Program-made: the position numbers and the translations under genes
Assembly: GCA_040954445.1 (NCBI GenBank)
Contig: CP144361.1
Span: 1 to 64,000 of the forward strand
Direction of reading: 5' to 3'
From: Burkholderia sp.
GTDB taxonomy: Bacteria; Pseudomonadota; Gammaproteobacteria; Burkholderiales; Burkholderiaceae
DNA: 64,000 bases
The notes under the pieces: model-generated
The model's database searches: none
The model's input: only the letters and a program-made list of their open reading frames with translations
Told to the model about the DNA's origin: nothing
Part shown: piece after piece, positions 53,820-63,871 of the stretch
How positions within the stretch are numbered: the stretch's first letter is position 1
Layout: each line of letters starts with the position of its first letter

Positions 53820-54952
53820 AGCGTTGTTACATAAATCGAGCGTGAGGACGCAACAGCATCGACGGACATAATTTCAGGCGATACGAACGAATTGCGGACG
53901 AGCGAGGTCCACCATGCGGTTGATTACGCCAACGCGAACGGCGACCTCGATCGCCTGCGCGTCGATGTGACGCGCCCAGAAACAGTTGCCGTCGAGCGTT
54001 TTGAACCGATATATCGTATTCTCAGCAAGCGATCGCCGGTGGTAGCCACCGCCTTGCTTCCATGCTCGACGAGCGTCACAGACAATTGCATCAACCGCGC
54101 CGTTACGCTACGCCGCACCGGGGCTTATCCGCTGGCCAATGAGCGGCACCCGCGCGTGGCGGAATCGAAGGGACTGCACTGCGTGCAGCACAATGGCCGC
54201 ATGGCATGGCTTGGTGTCGTAGGCACCGGCGCAGCCGATATTGATCTGCTCGTCGCGCGGAATCTGGTCGAGGCACTTGGTCAGAGCGTCACCGTCAGCC
54301 ACATCCTGATGCGTCATCAGTGCGGCATGCACTTGACCCGTATCGCATTGAGCGCGAGATGAACTTTACGCCACGTACGCCGCTTCGAGTAGCCGTGTTG
54401 GCACACTTCTCATTCATCTTTATAGACCTTCAGACTGGTGCTGTCGACCACCAGGTGGATCGGTTGGCTGTCTCAAAGGATCGGCAGTTCGACATCAAGC
54501 GTTTTTGCCCGGCGACAGAGCGTGGTGTAATTCGGTACTGGAAAGCCCGAGAAGGTCAGATCGCGCAGACTTTGGGTGAAACGTTGCAGGACGCGCAACA
54601 TCAGTCGATAGACTGTCTTCACGCCAAGTCACGCTTGAATCAGCGTATCGCCGTATAGACACGGGCGACCACGCGCGGGTATGGCGTCGGGTTTCCTGGA
54701 AAGGACGGCTTCATCTATCCATATCGTCACATTCTTCCGGTTGATCAGGCCTTCATTATAGGCCGCTCAATTCCTGACACGGTAGCGTGCTTTCGGCTCA
54801 CCTGTTTTGTTGTATATCCTTTCGTATTTTTTTGGAAAGAATGAGGCAGTTGAATGAGGCAGTTACTCTGGAATCTGACTTGATAGGGGGCTGGCCCAGC
54901 GACCGTTGCGCGTAAACGTCAACGGATCTCGCTCGATTTATGCAACAACACC
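53820..54952 (-). mobile_element. Old IS903-group copy
   Basis: Full span but with many small indels and stops; both terminal repeats have changes (GCGTTGTTACATAAATCGAG and TGCAACAACACC). A 13-bp repeat (TGAGGCAGT twice) occurs near the left end. It separates tldD from the nitrilase relic. No target duplication. Confidence 0.88.
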
Positions 54953-55022
54953 GATGGACATGGAACAACGAGACATAAGGGACGATTTTCCAATGTCAGA
55001 ATCAAAAATTTCGGATCAATAG
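54953..55022. repeat. Repeat B half copy
   Basis: GATGGACATGGAACAACGAG, then ACATAAGGGACGATTTTCC, ending CGGATCAATAG. The same join of IS end, CGATGGACATGG and repeat B half occurs at 13568. Confidence 0.75.
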
Positions 55023-55023
55023 T

Positions 55024-55614
55024 GCGCATGGTCGGTGGTGTAGGTTGAAAGCCGAGGACACCACCATCAGCGTACAGTCCCCCAGCCCGCGGTACAGCTC
55101 CGAAAAACATAGGTTGTAGCCAACCTGAAAGAGGCGGACCCTCCCGAACATCTATTCGCAGGCCTTGGCCGCCTCGCCAGGGCAGATGGTACGCGCCTCG
55201 TCGAGGGATGCCTCGCCTTCTCGAAATTAAATCAATGGATCTTATCGTAGCGTGCCGCCTCGTAGCCTGGGGGATCGAAGACCAGGGTGGTTTATTATCT
55301 GCGAGGGCTCGGGCGCGGCCAGCGGCAGCATGCCCCGATTACCCAGATGCCGTGGCACCGCGCGCGGCATCGCCAAGGAAGTACTGGATCGGGCCGTCCT
55401 GATAAGACTCGTCGGATCACCAGCTGGTCAGTTGTTGCGGCGGCTCATGAAACAGAAGTATTCGGGCAGCAGCACCAACTATGTGCCGCTGGAAGCGGCG
55501 TCGACGATCAGGCGACCGGCCTCCGTCGTCGAGGTTGCTTACCACATCGGGCGTGTTGACCATCTGCACCGCGGCGACCGTCAGCTGCGCTGGGCGATCG
55601 GTTCGGTCGGTCAT
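55024..55614 (-). pseudogene. carbon-nitrogen hydrolase (nitrilase family) relic
   Basis: Minus-strand fragments: MTDRTDRPAQLTVAAVQMVN then TPDVVSNLDD (start at 55614), LPEYFCFMS with the catalytic Glu region, TTLVFDPPGYEAARYDKIH, FNFEK, EASLDEARTICPGEAAKA, and FQVGYNLCFSELYRGLGDCT, MVVSSAF. At least four frameshifts and several stops. The catalytic Cys of the family's CYDLRFPE is retained as YNLCFSE with altered neighbours. The gene sits between yhdP and tldD as in Burkholderia, and the 3' part is cut by repeat B and an IS. Dead. Confidence 0.85.
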
Positions 55615-55676
55615 CGGTGAATGTCGCAATCAAATAAGGGGCGTTCCGCTAAGGCCCGAGTCGGAAGCGTTCCGCA

Positions 55677-58600
55677 TCAGGGGCGGGACGCGTCTGAGTC
55701 AGCGGGCGTGTCACCCATCTTACCTCGATTACCCCCGATTTGCTGAATTCGCGGATGCGCCCAGGAGCCTGTGACCACGTAATCAAACGCGAAGGCGTGC
55801 GAGAGGGTCTGCGACAGCGCCAGGTTGGCGGCCAGCACGCCCAGGCCGAGCATCGGGTTGATCACCGCCGCGCCGATCGCAGCGGCGCTGGCACTGACCT
55901 TGGGCACGATATGCGCGTGCAGATCCTGGGTTTCGTGGATGAGGTCAATCTGGCCCTGCACGGTCACCCGCGCTGGGGCGGTGATCACCTGGAAGTCTTC
56001 GGTGGTGGCGATGCCGTTGGTGATCTTGCTGGTGCCCTGGATGGTCTCGAAGGGCAAGCCCTTGCCGATCACGTCGCGGAAATCAAGCGTCAGAAAACGC
56101 GCCAGCCCCTGCAGGCTGAGCACGCCCAGCAGCTTGGCCACGCCCGGGTCGACCTTGAGGATCTGGCCGTGTTCAAGGTCGAGCGAGAGCTGGCCGCCCA
56201 GGCTCGGATAGTCGATCGCCGTCGGGCACCCGCGCCAGCCGACTTTGCCCTCCAACACCCCCTGGCCATTGGCGACTGTACGTGGCAGGCCGATCCGGTC
56301 GAGCAGGGTGCCGGCGTCGGCGACCGCGAGCTTGAAGTCAAACACGGTACGGTGCGGCACGTCATCTTCGTCGGCACTGTGCACCAGCGCTCGCTTAGAG
56401 GTACGCCAGTTGGCGGTGGCGGTTAGCTTGGCGACCGGGTTTACCAGTTCGAGTTTATCGAGCTGCCAGACCGGAACGCCATTTTCCTTAAAGTTATGCG
56501 CATGGACCTGCAGCCGACCGATGCCGTGGCCGCGCGCCACCACCTGGTTGACCACCAGATTGATGGCGGGCATCGTGCGATCAGTGGGCATGGCGGTCAT
56601 GGCACTGCCCACCGGCTCGTGGTCGGCGCTGTTGGGAACCACCAGCTTAGCTAGGCGCGCGTTCAGCACGCCGTCGCAGCCCGGTGCAGTGGGCTGATCC
56701 GCGCCGGCGTCGACGTGTGGCGACCAGGATAGGTAGCCAGAGCCCTGGTTCGAGGCCACGTTGGCTTGCCAGAGATCGTCGACATGCGAAGCGCCGACGA
56801 TCACGTTCTCCCAATTGCGCTTAAGCAGCTTGAGCGTACCAAAATGCAGAGCAAAGCACTTCGGTACGAAGCTCGCCAGGTTGATGCGTGGCGCTTGCCG
56901 CAGCAACGCGGCCGGTAGCAATGCGGTGGCGGTCGGGGGTGCCAACGTGCCGCGTAGAGTCTTGGAAAAGGCGATCCAGGCATCTGCGTCGAGCGCGGTG
57001 GCGTCGACGGCAGCCGTCACGCCCTCGCGCGGCAGGTCCGGCATGCGGTTCATGCCGAGCGCGCCGCGTACGACCCGAATTGGCTTACCGCAAGTGGTGT
57101 CGAGCACGTAGGTGGCGGCAAACGGACCGAGCTTGAGCTCCGCCTCTTCCAGCGCGCTGCCGTCTTCGGGCGGCAGCGGCGCTAGGGTGAAGCTGAATGG
57201 CATCGGCGTGCCAGCAGACTTGGTGAAGGGCACCGGGAAATCCAGCGCAAGCCCGGTCAGGTCTGAGGAGGCGGTGATCTCAGGCAGGCCTCCCTTGGAG
57301 CCGTGCACCGAAAGCCAGTATGGCGCGTCACCCGCTACCACACGGTCTAGCAGCGCGGCGGGCCCATGCAGATTGAACCCGTGCGCCGAATCAAAGGCGA
57401 TCCGACCATTCACATCGAAGGCATAACCTTCGTTGCGCCGGAACCGACCGTTGGTATGCATCGCGCCGCCGAGCAGGCGCGCCGAGAGCCGGTCGAGCTC
57501 GGCGCCCTGCTGAGTGAAGCGCACCGTGCCGCGCAGCTGCGAGAGCGGCGGCAGGCCGTCCGATTCTAGCGTGTTGCCGCTGAAGCCGAGCGCGCCCTCG
57601 ACCAGCGTATGCGGGTGCCTGCCGTACTGCGGGATAGTCAGCTTCAGCGCTAGCGAGGCTGGACCCTGGGCACGCAGCTTCGCGCCGACGTGACCCGACA
57701 GCCCACCCAACGCGCTGTGGTTCACGTAGTCGACCAGGTCGGCTAGCGGGCCGTTCGCGCGGCCTTCGATCCACAGTGGCGAATCGGCTGCGTGGCCGAG
57801 ATCGTCGATGCGCCCGCTCACCCCGCTCAATTTTACGCCCTTGTAGTGGGCGCGCTGGATATCGAAGCGCAGCTTGTTATTGTGTAGCTCGAACACGCCG
57901 TCGATGCCCTCCAGCGCTGGCCAGACGTTAGGCTTACCGTTGGCGAGCTTGCGCGGTGGCTGCGGGGTCGGCTCGAAGCGCCCGTCGGTGAACGGCGCGA
58001 TAATACGAAACACGCCGTCGTTCGGCGTGTATTCGTAGGGGAAGGTCTCAAACGGCCCCTGGGCAATGATGGTCGCGCCCTTCGAGACCCTGCCCGCCTG
58101 CAGCGCATGGCTGAGATACTGGAGATGCTCTGACATGCCGATCGGCAGGTAGCGCACGATACGTGAGATCGCTGCGCGGCCAAAGTCAGCCTTCAGGTCG
58201 AGCATGCCGCGACCGTGGCCGGGGTTCGAATAGCCGCCGCTGACGGTGATTTCTGCATCGGGATTTTCGACGTAGAGCAGCGGCAGCTTGACGTCGATGC
58301 GCGGGTGCAGCTCGCCCGGCGCGGTACACGCCGCGATGGTCCAGGCAATCTGCGCGCGTAAACGATCAAAGGAAAGGCGCGGGTCTTCGAACACGCCGGG
58401 CACAGTGACGGCGGCCTTGGCGGTGTCAATGCTGGCACTGCCGCCACGCTCGGTTGCGTCGACATGGCCCCAGACGTTTTCGAAGCCCGGGATCCCGGCG
58501 CGCTGATGGCCGCGCGGCGAAAGCTCCGGCCCTGGTTCCTGGGCCTCGACGCTGATTCCCTGTAGCTCGCCAGTCAGGCGGTAGCGGACGATCGGCGCAG

Positions 58601-59912
58601 CTGCATGGGCGATCTCGTCGCCAGCTAGCTCGGCCTCCACCACGTAGTTGGCGATCAAGCCGCATGGGTTGATGCGCATCAGCTCGTTGCGAAAGCGCGC
58701 AGTCAGCGGAAGACAGCGGATAAATTCGGTGAAAATGCCCAGGTCGACGCGGTCGCCGGCCACCTGGATCAGCTGGCCGTGGCTGGCGTTGGGTACACGG
58801 TAGCGCGCCATCAAGGTCGAGAAGGACAGCGCGCGCACCAGCGGTGTGCCATCGTCGAGTGGTGGCTGGCCGAGCTCGGCGTGCAGGTTTAAGAGCTTGA
58901 GCGTGTAGGCACGGCCCGGTGCCAGTGCAAGGTTCCAGCTAAAGCCGGCCACTGGGATGTCCAGGCGCGGTTGGGTCGAGCCCACCCGCAGCGCGATGTT
59001 GGTGCCGCTCAGGTTACCGTACGCGTCGAACAGCCGACCGTCGCGAAAGCCGATCCAGATAGTGTTGTCGATGCGGCCTGTATAGGCTGTAAGTGGAAGC
59101 GGCGCGTAGTGCGCCAGGGTCGGCAGGTCAACCGTTCCGGTCGAGACGTACGCGGCGCCGGTCCAGTTGGTGAGGCGGTCGATCGCGACCAGCGGCTTAT
59201 GCGTGAAGCGTGCGCGGAAGTCGAGTGGGTTGGCCAGCAAGGTGCCATTGGCCGGCACCTGCAGCGCCAGGCGGTGTACCAAGCCATTATTGAGCACAGC
59301 CAGGCGGATCCCGGTCAGCGTAAGCGCTGGCGCGTCGCGCTCGGCGTCGCGCCAGCGCAGCGTGCCCTCGCGCAGCACGATCGCCTGTTGGCGAAGTAGC
59401 CAGGCGCTGAAGGCGTCATTGCCACCCTTGCGGGTGGTCGTCGGTACGTCCATTCCAGCGATGCTCAGCGTGCCATCACGCCGGCGCGTGATCAGCAGGT
59501 CTGGCGCATCTAGCACTAGGCTCGAGAGCGTCGGCGAGAGCCATACCAGCGAGCGCCAGGAGATCGCGGCGGTAGCATGCGGGATGGTTAGAGAGGTGGT
59601 GCCGTCATTGCCGCAGATGGTCAGGGCGGTGATGTCGACACCGGGCTGCATGCCGGACCAGTACGGTGCCAGTCGGGCGATCCGCACTTCGACGTGGAGC
59701 TTGTCGGAAACGAAAGATTCGATGCAGGGCCGCAGTTTGTCGACTTGCGGCAGCAGCGCGTAGCGCAGGCCCAGATAGCTGCTGGCTACTACAAAGTAGA
59801 GCATCGCGCCGCCGATCAGGACGACGCGGAACATGCGGCGCAGTACCGGACGATCGTGGTTGGGAGGTCCGGCTTCTTGACTGCTGGCGGCGGATTCCTG
59901 ACGGTCGGACAT
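55677..59912 (-). CDS. yhdP: YhdP/AsmA-like envelope protein (TIGR02099 type)
   Basis: 1411 aa, one N-terminal membrane helix (VVLIGGAMLYFVVASSYLGL, about residues 31-50) and a very long periplasmic part with beta-rich repeats, as in AsmA-like/RBG bridge proteins that move phospholipids between membranes. Domain marks: ARLAPYWSGMQPGVDITALT near the start, MLDLKADFGRAAISRIVRYL in the middle (DUF3971 region), and LEHGQILKVDPGVAKLLGVL near the end, followed by the AsmA_2-like tail. The frame is uninterrupted over 4.2 kb, which in this decaying window argues for selection. The gene normally upstream is replaced by an IS 85 bp before the start. Confidence 0.92.
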   Translation of the reverse strand: MSDRQESAASSQEAGPPNHDRPVLRRMFRVVLIGGAMLYFVVASSYLGLRYALLPQVDKLRPCIESFVSDKLHVEVRIARLAPYWSGMQPGVDITALTICGNDGTTSLTIPHATAAISWRSLVWLSPTLSSLVLDAPDLLITRRRDGTLSIAGMDVPTTTRKGGNDAFSAWLLRQQAIVLREGTLRWRDAERDAPALTLTGIRLAVLNNGLVHRLALQVPANGTLLANPLDFRARFTHKPLVAIDRLTNWTGAAYVSTGTVDLPTLAHYAPLPLTAYTGRIDNTIWIGFRDGRLFDAYGNLSGTNIALRVGSTQPRLDIPVAGFSWNLALAPGRAYTLKLLNLHAELGQPPLDDGTPLVRALSFSTLMARYRVPNASHGQLIQVAGDRVDLGIFTEFIRCLPLTARFRNELMRINPCGLIANYVVEAELAGDEIAHAAAPIVRYRLTGELQGISVEAQEPGPELSPRGHQRAGIPGFENVWGHVDATERGGSASIDTAKAAVTVPGVFEDPRLSFDRLRAQIAWTIAACTAPGELHPRIDVKLPLLYVENPDAEITVSGGYSNPGHGRGMLDLKADFGRAAISRIVRYLPIGMSEHLQYLSHALQAGRVSKGATIIAQGPFETFPYEYTPNDGVFRIIAPFTDGRFEPTPQPPRKLANGKPNVWPALEGIDGVFELHNNKLRFDIQRAHYKGVKLSGVSGRIDDLGHAADSPLWIEGRANGPLADLVDYVNHSALGGLSGHVGAKLRAQGPASLALKLTIPQYGRHPHTLVEGALGFSGNTLESDGLPPLSQLRGTVRFTQQGAELDRLSARLLGGAMHTNGRFRRNEGYAFDVNGRIAFDSAHGFNLHGPAALLDRVVAGDAPYWLSVHGSKGGLPEITASSDLTGLALDFPVPFTKSAGTPMPFSFTLAPLPPEDGSALEEAELKLGPFAATYVLDTTCGKPIRVVRGALGMNRMPDLPREGVTAAVDATALDADAWIAFSKTLRGTLAPPTATALLPAALLRQAPRINLASFVPKCFALHFGTLKLLKRNWENVIVGASHVDDLWQANVASNQGSGYLSWSPHVDAGADQPTAPGCDGVLNARLAKLVVPNSADHEPVGSAMTAMPTDRTMPAINLVVNQVVARGHGIGRLQVHAHNFKENGVPVWQLDKLELVNPVAKLTATANWRTSKRALVHSADEDDVPHRTVFDFKLAVADAGTLLDRIGLPRTVANGQGVLEGKVGWRGCPTAIDYPSLGGQLSLDLEHGQILKVDPGVAKLLGVLSLQGLARFLTLDFRDVIGKGLPFETIQGTSKITNGIATTEDFQVITAPARVTVQGQIDLIHETQDLHAHIVPKVSASAAAIGAAVINPMLGLGVLAANLALSQTLSHAFAFDYVVTGSWAHPRIQQIGGNRGKMGDTPADSDASRP

Positions 59913-59996
59913 GCGACGGGCGGGCGGCGATGTGGTGGCGTTACGGACTGACGTTTAAATTGTAACACAGGGGTAACACAGGGGACGGCTTCCAAT

Positions 59997-61209
59997 GGCG
60001 TTGTTGCATAAATCTGGTGAGAACCGGTGACGTTGGCGCACAACGGTCGCGGGGCCAGCCCCCTATCAAGTCAGATTCCAGAGTGACTGCCTAATTTTTG
60101 CCAAGAAAATGCGCAAGGACATACACAAGAAAGGTGAGCCGAAGGCACGCTACCGTGTCAGGAATTGGGCGGCCTATAATGAAGGCCTGATCAACCAGGG
60201 GAACGTCACAATATGGATAGATGAAGCCGTCCTTGCCAGAATACCCGACGCCATACCCACACGTGGTCGCCCGTGTCTATACGGCGATACGCCTGATTCA
60301 GGCATTACTTGGCGTGAAGACCGTCTATTCACTGACGTTGCGCGCTCTGCAAGGTTTCACCCACAGTCTGCGCAATCTGGCCTTCACGAGCTTGCCGGTG
60401 CCGAATTACACTACGCTCTGTCGCCGGACAAAAACGCTTGATGTCGAACTGCCGATGGCGTTGTTGCATAAATCGAGTGTGAGGACGCAACGGAACGGAT
60501 TGCGGACCTCGCTCGTCCGCAATCCGTTCATATCGCCTGAAATTATTGATCCGAAATTCGTGATCAATATGCCCGTGGATGCCATTGCGTACTCGCACTT
60601 GATTTATGCAACAACGCCACTGCCGATCCTTCGTGACAACGAACCGATCCATCTGGTGGTCGGCAGCACCGGTCTGAAGGTCCATGGCGAAGATGCATGG
60701 AAGGGGGTGCGCCAGCACGGCTACTCGAAGCGGCACACGTGGCGTATAGTCCATTTCGCGCTCAACGCGACGAACCAATAATCGATGTCATCGGCGACGA
60801 CGGTGCCTACGATACCAAGCTATGCCATGCGGCCATTGCTGCACGGACTGCTTGTTCCTTCGATTCTGCGACGCGAGGGTGCCGCTCATTGGCCAGCGAA
60901 TGCGCCCCCTGCGCGGTGTGGCGTAACGGCGCGGTTGATGCAATTGCCCGTGACTGGCGTCGAGAATGGAAGAAAGACAGTGGCTACCATCGGCGATCGC
61001 TTGACGAGAATGCGATGTATCGGTTCAAGACGCTCACCAGCAACTGCCTCTGGGCGCCTCACATCGCCTTGCAGGCGACGGAGGTGGCCGTTCGCGTCGG
61101 CGCAATCAACCGCATGGTGGACCTCGCTCGTCCACAATCCGTTCGTATCGCCTTAAATTACGCTCGTCGATGCCATTGCGTCCTCGCGCTCGATTGATGC
61201 AACAACGCC
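59997..61209 (+). mobile_element. Old IS903-group copy split by an RR element
   Basis: Diverged left end (GGCGTTGTTGCATAAATCTG); the transposase is broken by an extra base near 60291, the insertion at 60457-60618 and a deletion near 60772. Right end complete at 61209. Confidence 0.9.
60457..60618. mobile_element. RR palindromic miniature element (162 bp) with 9-bp duplication
   Basis: Same element as 8847-9008, in opposite orientation, with the same embedded repeat B core (ATTGATCCGAAATTCGTGAT). Flanked by ACTGCCGAT at 60448-60456 and 60619-60627. Removing it restores the LPILRDNEP codons of the host IS. Confidence 0.95.
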
Positions 61210-61376
61210 GATGGTCGTCGATGGGGTCGATAACCGGCAACCCCGGCCACCGAAATGCTCGATATTGATCTCCAATGGAGGATCAATAAGTGAAAGGGCC
61301 GGAAGCCGTTAGCGCAGAAGACGGGTCGGCACGCCGTCAAATGATGCAATAACAGATACGAAGACAGGTGGGCGGA

Positions 61377-62327
61377 ATGATGGGACATGAACGGTCGGCG
61401 CTGCCGACCCTGGCGATCCTGGTGGGCGCGTCGGTCTGGGGGCTGGTCTGGTATCCGCTGCGGATGCTGGCCGGGCTGGGCCTGACGGGCACCGCGGCCA
61501 GCACGCTGACGGGCTTCTGCGCCTGCCTGTTCGTGATAGTCTGGCGCCGACGCGCGCTCGCCACGCTGCGCTGGCACTGGCTGCTGGGCGCGCTCGGGGT
61601 GGCCGCTGGCATCACCAATCTATGCTTTGTCTGGGGCACGATCCACGGCGAGGTGTTGCGCGTGATGCTGCTATTCTACCTGACCCCGGCCTGGACCGCG
61701 ATTTATTCTCATTTCTTGCTGCGAGAGCGTCTGACCTGGGCCAGCGCTGCGCTGGCAGGATTGTCGATCGCCGGCACCCTGCTGATGCTCTGGTCGCCGT
61801 GTCTGGGGCTGCCGCTGCCCTCGAACCCGGCCGAATGGGCGGGGCTAGCTGGGGGGCTGAGCTTCGCAATGAGCAACGTGCTGGTGGTACGAATTTCGCG
61901 CGACCTGCCGGATCTGAAGCCCGAAATGCGTACCGCCACGCTGTTCGTGGGCAGCGCGGCCTTCGGGCTGGTGGCAATGTTCGTAGAAGGCGTGCCGCCG
62001 CTTCCCCCGCCGCACGCCGTGACGCTGGCGCTGCTTCTGGCAGCCGCGATCGGCGTGACTACCGCGCTCAATAACCTGTTGGTTCAATACGGGCTTGCCC
62101 GGGTACCGGCCAATCGCGCCTCGATCATTATGTTGTTCGAGATCGTCGTCACTGCGCTATCGGCCTGGCTCTTCGCCCGCGAGTTGCCGGGCGCGCGCGA
62201 GTGGCTCGGCGGTGCCTGCATCGTCCTGGCCACACTGCTATCGAGCCGAGTGCACAAGGCTCCCCCGCTTGGGGATGCCGATCGCCGGGCCGAGGCCCGT
62301 GGGCGTTGTTGCATAAATCGAGTGTGA
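61377..62327 (+). CDS. EamA-family (DMT superfamily) transporter, C-terminal tail from RR element
   Basis: About 316 aa with ten predicted membrane helices in two EamA repeats (first ALPTLAILVGASVWGLVWYP, then ITNLCFVWGTIHGEVLR; second from AEWAGLAGGLSFAMSNVLVV, with NNLLVQYGLARVPANRASI). Substrate unknown; such proteins often export amino acids or metabolites. Start at 61377 (MMGHERSALPT), with AGGTGGGCGG before it. Native sequence runs to about DADRRAEAR; the last residues (GRCCINRV) and the stop come from the RR element at 62302. Helix 10 is complete, so function may be kept. Confidence 0.88.
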   Translation: MMGHERSALPTLAILVGASVWGLVWYPLRMLAGLGLTGTAASTLTGFCACLFVIVWRRRALATLRWHWLLGALGVAAGITNLCFVWGTIHGEVLRVMLLFYLTPAWTAIYSHFLLRERLTWASAALAGLSIAGTLLMLWSPCLGLPLPSNPAEWAGLAGGLSFAMSNVLVVRISRDLPDLKPEMRTATLFVGSAAFGLVAMFVEGVPPLPPPHAVTLALLLAAAIGVTTALNNLLVQYGLARVPANRASIIMLFEIVVTALSAWLFARELPGAREWLGGACIVLATLLSSRVHKAPPLGDADRRAEARGRCCINRV

Positions 62328-62406
62328 GGAGACGCAATGGTATCGACGGATATAATTTCAGGCGATACCGTTGCGTCTCCTCACACTCGATTTATGCAAC
62401 AACGCC
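62302..62406. mobile_element. RR palindromic miniature element (105 bp)
   Basis: Near-perfect palindrome: arms of about 43 bp from GGCGTTGTTGCATAAATCGA to GGTATCG, loop ACGGATATAATTTCAGG. Both arms share GAGGAGACGC, where the other right ends here have GAGGACGC, so they derive from one sequence. No 9-bp duplication. Confidence 0.92.
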
Positions 62407-62529
62407 AAAATTTCCGTTCTTTGTCCCGTTCCAGGATTCGTCTAGCAGGTTGCTACGCATGCACCTACAGGAACGCTTGAGGCAACTCACGGGACAGAGC
62501 CGAATCTACTAAATTTCCGAAGGTTCCCC

Positions 62530-63651
62530 ATGAGCCTGAAATGTGGCATCGTCGGCCTGCCGAACGTTGGCAAATCTACCCTGTTCAACGCGCTGACCAA
62601 GGCCAGCATCGACGCCCAGAACTACCCGTTCTGCACGATCGAGCCGAACGTCGGCATCGTCGAGGTGCCGGATGCACGCCTGAAGGCGATCTCGGCGACC
62701 GTCAATCCCAAGCGGATTGTGCCGGCAGTGGTCGAGTTCGTCGACATTGCGGGCCTGGTGGCCGGTGCCAGCAGGGGCGAAGGCCTCGGCAATCAGTTCC
62801 TGGCCAACATCCGAGAAACCGACGCGATCACCCACGTGGTGCGCTGCTTCGAGGACCAGAACGTGATCCACGTGGCCGGTCGTGTAAGCCCGCTCGACGA
62901 CATCGAGGTGATCAACACCGAGTTGGCGCTGGCCGACCTGGGTACCGTCGAGAAGGCGCTCATACGCTACTTGAAAGCCGCCAAGTCGGGCAACGACAAG
63001 AAAGCGGTCAAGCTGGCCGCCACGCTCGAGAAGGTGCGCGCCCATCTTGACGAGGGCAAGGCTGTGCGCGGCCTGGACCTCTCCGATGACGAGCGCGCGA
63101 TCCTCAAGCCGTTCTGCTTGATCACCGCCAAATCGGTGATGTACGTGGCTAACGTCAAGGACGACGGCTTCGAGAACAATCCACACCTGGACGCTGTGCG
63201 CAAATACGCTGAGGCCGAGAAATCACCGGTGGTGGCGGTATGCGCCGCAGTCGAAGCCGAGATTACTGATTTCGACGATGCCAACAAGGAAGCCTTCCTC
63301 GCCGACATGGGCATGGACGAGCCGGGCCTGAACCGCGTGATCCGCGCCGGTTTCAAGCTGCTCGGCCTACAAACCTATTTCACGGCTGGCGTGAAGGAAG
63401 TGCGCGCCTGGATCATCCAGATCGGCGATACTGCCCCGCAGGCAGCCGGTCTGATCCACAGCGATTTCGAGCGTGGCTTCATCCGCGCACAGACTATCGG
63501 CTACGAGGATTACATCGCCTACCAGGGTGAACAGGGTGCGAAAGAAGCCGGCAAGATGCGCGCCGAAGGCAAGGAATACGTAGTGCACGATGGCGACGTG
63601 ATGAACTTCCTGTTCAACGCCGCGACACTGCCCAGCAACCGTAACCCGTAA
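62530..63651 (+). CDS. ychF: redox-regulated ATPase YchF (Obg family)
   Basis: Translation-associated P-loop protein that prefers ATP and binds ribosomes. 373 aa. G1 GLPNVGKST at 9-17, [16 protein letters not shown]3 [17 protein letters not shown], and the C-terminal TGS domain ([46 protein letters not shown]). GAAGGTTCCCC precedes the ATG. Family members usually end about at FLFN plus one or two residues; here nine more ([10 protein letters not shown] region) follow, suggesting a lost stop. Normally behind pth; here an RR element and 120 bp precede it. Confidence 0.95.
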   Translation: MSLKCGIVGLPNVGKSTLFNALTKASIDAQNYPFCTIEPNVGIVEVPDARLKAISATVNPKRIVPAVVEFVDIAGLVAGASRGEGLGNQFLANIRETDAITHVVRCFEDQNVIHVAGRVSPLDDIEVINTELALADLGTVEKALIRYLKAAKSGNDKKAVKLAATLEKVRAHLDEGKAVRGLDLSDDERAILKPFCLITAKSVMYVANVKDDGFENNPHLDAVRKYAEAEKSPVVAVCAAVEAEITDFDDANKEAFLADMGMDEPGLNRVIRAGFKLLGLQTYFTAGVKEVRAWIIQIGDTAPQAAGLIHSDFERGFIRAQTIGYEDYIAYQGEQGAKEAGKMRAEGKEYVVHDGDVMNFLFNAATLPSNRNP

Positions 63652-63871
63652 AAAAGATTCGCTATCGAAATTTACAGCGTCCGGCTTTCGACCGTTGATC
63701 CATTGACCTGCGTGTTGTGTCCGGTAGCCCGCTACGGTACGCCGGTATCACGCACGGCAAAACGCTAGTGCCACTACGCGCGCATCACGCAGCGCTGGTA
63801 CGCGCAAAATTGCGGATCAATAACGTCCCAGGGGACGTCCCGTCCATAGAACGAAAATTGCCAATTTGAGC
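63652..63871. other. Spacer after ychF
   Basis: 220 bp without a gene. A repeat B scrap (AAAATTGCGGATCAATAA, about 63807) is present. No clear terminator. Confidence 0.4.
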
